Below, in pieces: positions 57,111 to 64,000 of a stretch of DNA of 64,000 bases. Below the pieces are notes generated by a model. It searched no databases and had not been told where the DNA came from. It saw nothing but the letters and a program-made list of their open reading frames with translations. Origin of the DNA: Paenibacillus algicola (GTDB taxonomy: Bacteria > Bacillota > Bacilli > Paenibacillales > Paenibacillaceae); assembly GCF_005577435.1 (NCBI RefSeq), contig NZ_CP040396.1:1422501-1486500 (forward strand). Direction: 5' to 3'. A program made the translations under genes and the position numbers. Positions within the stretch are counted from its first letter, which is position 1. Each line of letters starts with the position of its first letter.

Positions 57111-58382
57111 CTACGTTAACTTTACTAATCTTGCTCCGTGTGGAAGTGTTCTTAAGGATATGGAACGTTCAGCTTGACCCAGTTCAGCTCGCTCCCATAC
57201 ATCTCTTACATGGATAACGCCTTCTAATTGAAGCTTTGATAAAGGGACTTCAATATAATCAGCAGTCACCCCGGTATTAAATACAGCAAGATACATTGAA
57301 CCATCCTGGTCCTTAGCTGTCCATGCTATGTGGCTGCCGCTCCGAAACAGCTGTTTTCCACCGAAAGAATGCGTAATTAACCTTAATACCTCGGGATTTG
57401 TAAGAAGAGAAAGTGTCCACTCATCATTGTCTCGCAATTCACCCCCGACCATTAATGGGGAACGAAAGATACACCATAAAGTCATCATTGTGACCTGCTC
57501 GTCTTTTGTGAAGCGAGTCCATCGGTCTCCCACAGCATGTTCATAGGACCGAAGTGCGATGTGTCCGAGCGGAAGCATGTCTGCATCCGGCCAGTGACCA
57601 GGACCGACATGCTCCTGCCAAAGCGCACATTTATAAAACTCGTCAAATAGATCTTCCCATCGATCCCAGAAGTCCGCAGTCATTCTCCACATATTGGCAT
57701 GTGTTTTAAGGTGCTCAGCTTTCTCCAGCGGAGCTGGGCCGCAAGATAAGCTTAGAACCATATTCCGACCACAATGATCAATAGCGTTACGGATTAATTC
57801 AATCTCACCTTCCGAGTACGGGAACGAAATATCATCAACCTTGACAAAATCAACACCCCAGGAGGCATACAATTCAAATATTGAATTGTAATAAGCTTGT
57901 GCTCCTTCTTTTGTGGCGTCGATGCCATACATATCCGTATTCCATGAGCATATGGACGTAGTAGAGGCGATGTCCCGCGCCGTCCGTGATGTTCCCAAGA
58001 TCGGAGTGTTAGCGTGAACAGCTTGTCTAGGTATTCCGCGCATAATATGTATTCCGAATTTGAGTCCCATGCCATGTATTTGATCAGCTAATGGCCCAAA
58101 GCCTCGTCCTTGCTCAGCGGATGGAAAGCGATTGATGGCCGGTATTAAACGCGCATAATCATCCATAGCAAGCGGTACAAATGGCCGATATATGGAAGAG
58201 TTTGCATCCGGTTCGTACCATTGAATATCAACAACAACATACTCCCATCCGTAAGATTTCATATGCTCTGACATATATGCTGCATTGCCTAGGACCTCTT
58301 CTTCCGTTACGGAAGCCCCGTAACAATCCCAGCTGTTCCAACCCATTGGCGGGGAGCTTGCGATTTCCACTGTAGCTGTCAT
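57111..58382 (-). CDS. Glycoside hydrolase family 27 (alpha-galactosidase or isomaltodextranase type)
   Basis: A 423-aa protein without a signal peptide, so acting in the cytoplasm on imported oligosaccharides. The GH27 hallmarks are SSPPMGWNSWDCYG near the N-terminus, YVVVDIQW, the nucleophile in WGVDFVKVDD, and the acid/base region WRMTADFWDRW, followed by a C-terminal beta domain. The family covers alpha-galactosidase, alpha-N-acetylgalactosaminidase, beta-L-arabinopyranosidase and isomaltodextranase; sequence alone does not decide. ATG 58382 is preferred since aaagg lies about ten bases upstream; ATG 58391 abuts it. It is divergent from the two-component operon. Confidence 0.88.
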   Translation of the reverse strand: MTATVEIASSPPMGWNSWDCYGASVTEEEVLGNAAYMSEHMKSYGWEYVVVDIQWYEPDANSSIYRPFVPLAMDDYARLIPAINRFPSAEQGRGFGPLADQIHGMGLKFGIHIMRGIPRQAVHANTPILGTSRTARDIASTTSICSWNTDMYGIDATKEGAQAYYNSIFELYASWGVDFVKVDDISFPYSEGEIELIRNAIDHCGRNMVLSLSCGPAPLEKAEHLKTHANMWRMTADFWDRWEDLFDEFYKCALWQEHVGPGHWPDADMLPLGHIALRSYEHAVGDRWTRFTKDEQVTMMTLWCIFRSPLMVGGELRDNDEWTLSLLTNPEVLRLITHSFGGKQLFRSGSHIAWTAKDQDGSMYLAVFNTGVTADYIEVPLSKLQLEGVIHVRDVWERAELGQAERSISLRTLPHGARLVKLT

Positions 58383-58536
58383 GGTTAACATCCTTTCATC
58401 ATCGCTACATTTGCAGCGTTAATAATCTTATGATCACATGGAGTAGGTGAAGGGTTCAAGACTAAAATGCTGCTATTCAGAAAAGTAAAATATTGCTCTG
58501 AACTTGAGAGGTATATTTATTCTTAAACGTTAAAAA

Positions 58537-58573
58537 TATGTATTAAGTATGTATTAAGTATGTTTTATTAAAG
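58537..58573 (+). repeat. 11-bp phased direct repeats upstream of the two-component operon
   Basis: TATGTATTAAG occurs at 58537-58547 and 58548-58558 head to tail, followed by a longer variant TATGTTTTATTAAAG to 58573. The period is one helical turn and the block ends six bases before the -35, the usual position for an activator site. Confidence 0.65.
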
Positions 58574-58579
58574 AGTTAG

Positions 58580-58608
58580 TTTACTGTTATGATTTTTTTA
58601 TATATAAT
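58580..58608 (+). promoter_or_regulatory. Sigma-A promoter of the two-component operon
   Basis: TTTACT at 58580-58585 and TATAAT at 58603-58608 with a 17-bp spacer; about 47 bp before the response-regulator start. Confidence 0.75.
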
Positions 58609-58654
58609 ATTGCTACCCTGAATAAGGCCAATCCAGTAGCAGTGGGAGGCAGGC

Positions 58655-60232
58655 ATGATCAAAGCATTAATTGTGGATGATGAAAGAAGAACTAGAGATT
58701 TTTTGCTGCGTTATATTCCATGGAGTGACATTGGAGTTACCTCGGTATTAACTGCGCCGGATGGATTGCAGGCTCTTGAGCTGGCCATGACGTTTAAGCC
58801 TGATCTTATATTAAGTGATATTATGATGCCCAAGATGAACGGGATTGACATGGCAAAGCGAATTAGAGAGAACAACATACAATCCAAGCTTATTTTTTTA
58901 AGCGCTTACTCAGAGAAGCCGCTGTTGAAATCAGCTATCCAACTACAGGCTATCGATTTTATTGAAAAGCCTATTGATCGAGAAGAAATTAAGTCGTTAC
59001 TCTCCAGGACAGCACAGTCTATTATTCAAGAACGGAATGAGCTGGATCTGAATCTTCTGCAGAGAAAAACTGTGAACGATCTATGTAACGAGACTGCCAA
59101 TGGACATTCTTTAAGCAGCGCTCTGAATAAGCTGCAGTTTCCCGGTGATGTACCCTGTGTAACGATCTTGATCAAGCAGCTCCAGGCCGCGAAGCATTTA
59201 TCAGTAATGGCTAACAATACGCATGCAGTATTGAGCATACTTACGCAAGAAGCTGTAATTCTCATGGCCCATGTAAAGATGATATTCGCTCCATCGGCTG
59301 TAGAGGGTGATGTTATTGTTGTACATTGCACAGCGGCTTCTGCGATAAGTATGGAGGATATAAAGGATATGTGTCGGCGTCTCTTAACGCAAGCATCAGC
59401 ACATGGGACCTCCGTGTTTATAAGCGTCGGCACACGGGTTGCCGATTGCAAGAACCTCCCGCAATCCTTTGCAGCAGCACAAAAGGGTTTGGGTAAAAGC
59501 TTTTTCCTGGGGGAAGCCTGTGTAACGGGTCAAGAAAAGCGCGGTGAAAGGGAGCGGTCTCTGGCAAACCTGAACATCGAAGAGTTGATCGAGAGCATTA
59601 TCTCCTCCATCAAACAAAACCAGCCAGAGCAGACAGAGCTTTTTTTTCAGCAGCTTTTTGAGGTACTTAGAGAAGCTGAAGTGGAGCAAGTGACCCAGGT
59701 TCGCCAGTTTTTCTACATGTTATTGGTTGAAATACAAGAGTATATCAATAGTAACCAGTTGAATCTGAAACAGTTTCATGAAGAGGACATGGATACGGAG
59801 CATCAATACTTGTGGGAAATGGTTGCTGAATTTCCTACTATGTATCATTTTAAACACTATGTTGAGCGTCTAACCGCTTGGATTTTCGGTAAAATCAAGG
59901 AGCCAGGATCTAATGAAACGGCAGACGCAGTATTGAATATCATCAATCATCGTATTTCAGATGCTAATCTGGGTGTCAGCACAATGGCGCATGAGCTTTA
60001 TTTGACACCTTCTTATATTTGCCAAGCCTTTAAAAGAAAAACAGGAGTTACAATCAATCACTATATTACGAACGCTCGAATAAAGCTGGCTAAAGCGCTT
60101 CTTCAGGAGGAACTGCTAATGCATGAAGTGGCCGAGCGAGTGGGTTACAACGATCCTAAATATTTCACGAAAGTATTCAAAAAATCGGAAGGGGTGACCC
60201 CTTCGGAATACCAGAAGCGTGCGCGGTCATGA
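58655..60232 (+). CDS. Response regulator, YesN type (receiver plus AraC HTH)
   Basis: A 525-aa regulator. The receiver domain (1-120) has the acidic pair Asp8-Asp9, phosphoacceptor Asp55 (LILSDIMMPKMNG), Ser83 and Lys105 (FIEKPI). After a long middle region, the C-terminal AraC HTH (about 425-525) reads LGVSTMAHELYLTPSYICQAFK and VAERVGYNDPKYFTKVFKKSEG, then TPSEYQKRA. ATG 58655 follows tgggaggc. The stop overlaps the histidine-kinase start by 4 bp. YesN/YesM pairs of Paenibacillus control polysaccharide-use genes. The divergent GH27 gene and the beta-helix gene downstream are likely targets. Confidence 0.93.
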   Translation: MIKALIVDDERRTRDFLLRYIPWSDIGVTSVLTAPDGLQALELAMTFKPDLILSDIMMPKMNGIDMAKRIRENNIQSKLIFLSAYSEKPLLKSAIQLQAIDFIEKPIDREEIKSLLSRTAQSIIQERNELDLNLLQRKTVNDLCNETANGHSLSSALNKLQFPGDVPCVTILIKQLQAAKHLSVMANNTHAVLSILTQEAVILMAHVKMIFAPSAVEGDVIVVHCTAASAISMEDIKDMCRRLLTQASAHGTSVFISVGTRVADCKNLPQSFAAAQKGLGKSFFLGEACVTGQEKRGERERSLANLNIEELIESIISSIKQNQPEQTELFFQQLFEVLREAEVEQVTQVRQFFYMLLVEIQEYINSNQLNLKQFHEEDMDTEHQYLWEMVAEFPTMYHFKHYVERLTAWIFGKIKEPGSNETADAVLNIINHRISDANLGVSTMAHELYLTPSYICQAFKRKTGVTINHYITNARIKLAKALLQEELLMHEVAERVGYNDPKYFTKVFKKSEGVTPSEYQKRARS

Positions 60233-62034
60233 TGTATGTACTCCAGTGGATCAGGTCAATAACCAATAATCTAAAGCTAAGGACCAAGCTGGTTATTAGC
60301 TTTACTTTGTTTCTAGTACTACCTTTGGGAATCTACACGGTCATTTCATACAATCAAGCTGCTGAAATCTTAAGAAATCAGACTATTGTAAATGCAGATC
60401 AGGCATTTGATGAGGCCGTTAATGGGGTGCATCACATTACAGAGTATATGGATCAGACATTAAACTCTGTCAGTCTTAATAAAGGGATTAACACGATTCT
60501 GTCTAAAAATGAGTATTCCACATTGTATCAACAAATTGCGGATTATTTTTATATTGAGAATACTCTTCAAGAATACGAATCGAATCGGTTCTCTCTTCGG
60601 CTTGAGCTCTATATGAAGGATGCTTTTGAGCAAACGTCTGATAATGTAAATACGTTTACATATTACAGTGCTCGGCAGGAAAACTGGTACCAGATCATGG
60701 AGCGTGAAGGACTAAACACCTACTGGTTTAACGAACAAAATGTTAAAAACGGAGTTAAGTACCTGAGTGTGAGCAGAAAAATCTGGGACTTGAACAATTT
60801 AAACCGTCAGGTTGGCATTATCAAAATTAAAATAGAAGAGGAGATGGTCCTCTCTATACTTGAAAATAGCATTATTCATCAAGATAGCCAGGTTTTCTTG
60901 GAGCATTCACCAGGGCATATCCTACTAAGAGCCGGGATTTTGACACCAGATATCGACAAAGCGGCCTCCTTTCTCGGCAAAATTGAACCCGAACAGTCTT
61001 GGGAACCATACACTTATGATAATCAGCAGATGCTTGTTAACCAGGCTAGTATTCGCGGTACACCCTGGAACTTGACAACCATTGTTCCTATGAACAGTGT
61101 CCTCAAGAATATCACAGCGCTTAACCAACAAATGCTGTGGTCTATGCTCATCATTGCTGTCATCGGCTATGTAATGGCCTTATATACTGCAAATCTTACT
61201 ACGTTGCGTATTACTAAGCTTATCCAGCGAATGAAAGGGTTGCCAGAGGGGCGGTTTCTCTCCATACAGGGATATCACGGCAGGGATGAGGTCGGAGAGT
61301 TGATCGACAATTATAATTATATGATTGAGCAGATCCAGAGGTTGATGAAAGATAAATTCGAAGCTGGTAAAGCTCTAAAGCATGCTGAACTGAGAACGCT
61401 TCAAGCTCAGATTAATCCGCATTTTTTGTATAATACTCTTGATGTCATTAATATTATGGCTGCTGAGCATGGTGTTTCTGAAATATCACATACCGTGAAG
61501 CAGCTGACAACCTATTACAAGCTTGGACTTAATAAGGGCAGGGATATGGTGAGTCTCAAGGATGAATTAAAACATGTTGAGGCTTATATAGAAATTCAAA
61601 ATATCCGGTTTGAGCATTCATTCAATTTATCAATAGACGTGCCTGAATCGCTTCTGTCCTGTATGCTGCCGAAGCTAACGCTCCAGCCTATTATTGAGAA
61701 TGCTGTAATTCATGGCATATTGGAATCTAGTATTCCTGAAGGGCAGATTACAATTAAAGTTTATGCTGAAGGGGATACATACTTTATTCAAGTAACAGAT
61801 ACGGGACCTGGATTCAAGCCTGCTAGTTTGAATACGTCCTTCCAGCAAGATCAAGAGCACCTCAATGGGTTTGGAATGGTTAATGTGCACGAACGGATAT
61901 GCCTCACTTACGGCGATACTTATGGACTTGAGGTGGATGCATCTTATGCAGATGGAGCCAGAGTCACTCTCAAATTACCAATCTATAAGGATGAGGATTC
62001 TATAAGCAGCAACCAATTTTCCTCCAAAACATAA
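60229..62034 (+). CDS. Sensor histidine kinase, YesM type
   Basis: A 601-aa membrane kinase with TM1 at about 18-38, an extracellular sensor domain of about 260 residues, TM2 at about 303-323, a HAMP domain and a HisKA_7TM/LytS-type kinase core. His398 lies in LQAQINPHFLYNTLDVINI. The ATP-binding boxes are LQPIIENAVIHG, TDTGPGFKP and GFGMVNVHERI. ATG 60229 overlaps the response-regulator stop. The large outer domain suggests direct or binding-protein-mediated sensing of a sugar. Confidence 0.94.
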   Translation: MMYVLQWIRSITNNLKLRTKLVISFTLFLVLPLGIYTVISYNQAAEILRNQTIVNADQAFDEAVNGVHHITEYMDQTLNSVSLNKGINTILSKNEYSTLYQQIADYFYIENTLQEYESNRFSLRLELYMKDAFEQTSDNVNTFTYYSARQENWYQIMEREGLNTYWFNEQNVKNGVKYLSVSRKIWDLNNLNRQVGIIKIKIEEEMVLSILENSIIHQDSQVFLEHSPGHILLRAGILTPDIDKAASFLGKIEPEQSWEPYTYDNQQMLVNQASIRGTPWNLTTIVPMNSVLKNITALNQQMLWSMLIIAVIGYVMALYTANLTTLRITKLIQRMKGLPEGRFLSIQGYHGRDEVGELIDNYNYMIEQIQRLMKDKFEAGKALKHAELRTLQAQINPHFLYNTLDVINIMAAEHGVSEISHTVKQLTTYYKLGLNKGRDMVSLKDELKHVEAYIEIQNIRFEHSFNLSIDVPESLLSCMLPKLTLQPIIENAVIHGILESSIPEGQITIKVYAEGDTYFIQVTDTGPGFKPASLNTSFQQDQEHLNGFGMVNVHERICLTYGDTYGLEVDASYADGARVTLKLPIYKDEDSISSNQFSSKT

Positions 62035-62092
62035 TCTTTCCTCTTTATATTGATTTTGGAAGAGGGTTATAATGAAGTTGTTTTCAGCCGCG

Positions 62093-62108
62093 GTGAAAAC
62101 GCATTCAA
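62093..62108 (+). promoter_or_regulatory. CcpA-binding (cre) site in front of the second beta-helix gene
   Basis: gTGAAAACGCATTCAa matches TGNAARCGNWWWCA at every defined position. It is 20 bp downstream of a TATAAT box (62068-62073) and just before the ribosome binding site, a road-block position for carbon catabolite repression. Confidence 0.75.
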
Positions 62109-62130
62109 TTATACAGGATGAGGTGAAATG

Positions 62131-63126
62131 ATGTTTTTGTTAAAAAACAGCCGGTATTCACTCGTATTGTTCCTCGTGTTCTCTATGATCAGCGCATCCA
62201 TGTTGAGCGCTACAGGAAATGTTCATGCGGCTACGGGTCCGGGAGGACTGAATTATTCGGGCGGATTAACCTGGAATTCATCCACAGGCACGTTGACATT
62301 CACAGGAACAGGAAGCATCCAAGGTTTTTATTACGACGTGCCCACTACCGTTAAGAAGGTAGTGATCAAAAGCAATGTTACGGTTACTGGCGCCTTTAAA
62401 TTCTATGGCAATGCTACAATTGAGGGGGAAAACCAGAACACCTCGGTCATTTATGGTACACCGGAGCAAAAGTACACTCAGAATCGCGGACTGAATCCGT
62501 GGGAGCATAATGCCATTGCTCTAATGTCAAATGCGACACTGAACGTCAAAAATCTGAAGACCCTGAATCCTAGAGGATATCATATTTCAGGGTATGGATC
62601 TGCAACAGTGATCCACGCAGACCGTGTAAGCCTGATTGATGATCGTGGTGGAGATCAGAACAATAGTGACGGTTTTATTGGATCTAATGGTTCTTCGATC
62701 AAGAACAGTTTCATTAAAACCGGCGACGATTCCATTAAATTGTACCGCAATATGACGATTGAAAATGTTGAAATCCACATGCTTCGTAATGGCGCACCCA
62801 TCCAGTTTGGATGGAATGATGACGACAATCAGAATGTGACTGCTACCATTACAGGCCTCAAGGTGGTCGGGAAAAGTCCGAACAACTATTACAATCTCGC
62901 CGTATTTACTTGGTTGAACAATAATAACACATCAACTAAAAACATCACGATCAGTGATGTAGATATTCAGGTTCCGGGCGCTAAACTGTTCCAGTTAAAC
63001 CCATCTGGCGGAACAGCGAATATTACGATGACGGGAGCCACAATCCAAACCGGTACTTATGGGGTTAAGAACACCAAGGGCACAATCAGCATTAACGGCT
63101 CCACCCAACAGAAAAATAATTACTAA
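62131..63126 (+). CDS. Secreted minimal beta-helix glycan hydrolase (GH49-like triad)
   Basis: A 331-aa protein with a signal peptide (hydrophobic core about 9-27, cut near VHAA) and a right-handed beta-helix made of short repeats throughout. The segments NNSDGFIG (Asp180) and TGDDSIKLY (Asp199, Asp200), followed by APIQFGW, recall the catalytic region of GH49 dextranases; the 19-residue Asp-to-Asp spacing equals that of the giant enzyme. It lacks the N-terminal domain of GH49 and any carbohydrate-binding module. ATG 62131 is four bases after gaggtga; ATG 62128 is also possible. It is 100 bp after the kinase gene, behind its own cre site. A polysaccharide-lyase role is an alternative. Confidence 0.8.
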   Translation: MFLLKNSRYSLVLFLVFSMISASMLSATGNVHAATGPGGLNYSGGLTWNSSTGTLTFTGTGSIQGFYYDVPTTVKKVVIKSNVTVTGAFKFYGNATIEGENQNTSVIYGTPEQKYTQNRGLNPWEHNAIALMSNATLNVKNLKTLNPRGYHISGYGSATVIHADRVSLIDDRGGDQNNSDGFIGSNGSSIKNSFIKTGDDSIKLYRNMTIENVEIHMLRNGAPIQFGWNDDDNQNVTATITGLKVVGKSPNNYYNLAVFTWLNNNNTSTKNITISDVDIQVPGAKLFQLNPSGGTANITMTGATIQTGTYGVKNTKGTISINGSTQQKNNY

Positions 63127-63161
63127 GGTCTAAATTGCGTTTCTCTTAAAGTTGGAGTGAA

Positions 63162-63213
63162 GAATCCGTACAATGTAACCCCGGCAAGGCTGGGAGCATC
63201 GTGCGGATTTTTT
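63162..63213 (+). terminator. Terminator after the second beta-helix gene
   Basis: Outer stem AATCCG/CGGATT extended by imperfect pairing (tac-atg with cat-gtg) and an inner cccc-ggc/gcc-ggg hairpin, then six T. Confidence 0.8.
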
Positions 63214-63265
63214 GCATCGGTAATATCAGACGCTTATGACGCTGTGTTGTTTCGGAGGGAATGAT

Positions 63266-63331
63266 ATGCCCAAAGACAAGGATGATCTATTCTGCCTCTT
63301 GTACCAAAACGCCCAGATGATGCATGAATAA
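63266..63331 (+). CDS. Possible 21-residue peptide ORF
   Basis: ATG 63266 begins MPKDKDDLFCLLYQNAQMMHE and ends with TAA at 63329-63331. A strong ggaggg lies at 63254-63259. The ORF stops 9 bp before the large terminator at 63341. No known family was recognised. It may be a small peptide or the remnant of a lost gene. Confidence 0.3.
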   Translation: MPKDKDDLFCLLYQNAQMMHE

Positions 63332-63340
63332 ATGATCCTT

Positions 63341-63388
63341 AACACAAAAGCACGGCCCAGCAGTTCATCTGCGGGCCGTGCTTTTGTG

Positions 63389-63390
<2 letters not shown>
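63341..63390. terminator. Bidirectional terminator at the mnmA 3' end
   Basis: A perfect 18-bp stem, AACACAAAAGCACGGCCC at 63341-63358 with GGGCCGTGCTTTTGTGTT at 63373-63390. The mnmA stop codon overlaps its right edge. Confidence 0.9.

Positions 63391-64000
<610 letters not shown>

Overview
The window comes from a low-to-mid GC, Gram-positive, spore-forming bacterium, most probably a Paenibacillus. The evidence is bofC, spoVB, comN and a SpoIID/LytB protein inside an order (ruvCAB, queA-tgt-yajC, yrzE, yrbG, spoVB, comN, secD-secF, recJ, apt, relA, dtd, hisS-aspS, tcdA, rarA) that closely follows the corresponding Bacillus subtilis chromosome block, together with SLH-anchored surface enzymes, YesM/YesN-type two-component systems and LplABC/YtcP-type sugar importers typical of Paenibacillus. 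Names rest on reading motifs and gene order; no database search was possible.

Layout. 1-2.5 kb: the 3' end of a 23S rRNA gene, a 5S rRNA gene, nine tightly packed tRNA genes (Asn, Ser, Glu, Val, fMet, Asp, Lys, Gly, Arg), a decayed-looking small membrane gene and a separate tRNA-Pro unit. 2.5-36 kb: conserved core. It holds Holliday-junction processing (ruvCAB), queuosine synthesis (queA, tgt), protein export (yajC, secD, secF), sporulation genes, recJ, purine salvage, a uracil-type permease, the stringent-response enzyme, D-aminoacyl-tRNA deacylase, a T-box-controlled hisS-aspS operon, tcdA, helD, rarA, a fluoride-channel pair and a PCYCGC lipoprotein. 36-40 kb: a divergent ROK regulator, a split chromate transporter and a true formylglycine-generating enzyme.

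40-63.2 kb: a visibly more AT-rich accessory locus for capture and breakdown of an external polysaccharide. It has a membrane AraC regulator, two complete permease-permease-binding-protein ABC systems (no ATPase, as is usual for MsmX-dependent importers), a 1983-residue SLH-anchored parallel beta-helix hydrolase with three consecutive CBM9-like modules, an AraC regulator that seems to start at ATT, a cytoplasmic GH27 enzyme, a YesN/YesM two-component system and a second, minimal secreted beta-helix enzyme behind a perfect CcpA (cre) site. Both beta-helix proteins keep an NSDG...DD acidic triad with a 19-residue spacing that resembles GH49 dextranases. Together with GH27, a family that includes isomaltodextranases as well as alpha-galactosidases, this suggests an alpha-glucan or galactan utilization locus; the substrate is inferred, not proven. 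The window ends inside mnmA on the minus strand.

Non-coding features include well-formed sigma-A promoters (secD, relA, helD, the hisS T-box leader, the two-component operon), a T-box with an apparent GAC (Asp) specifier, many hairpin terminators, 11-bp phased direct repeats upstream of the two-component operon, two candidate cre sites, a possible short RNA and two small peptide ORFs with strong ribosome binding sites. No insertion sequence, prophage or CRISPR array was seen.
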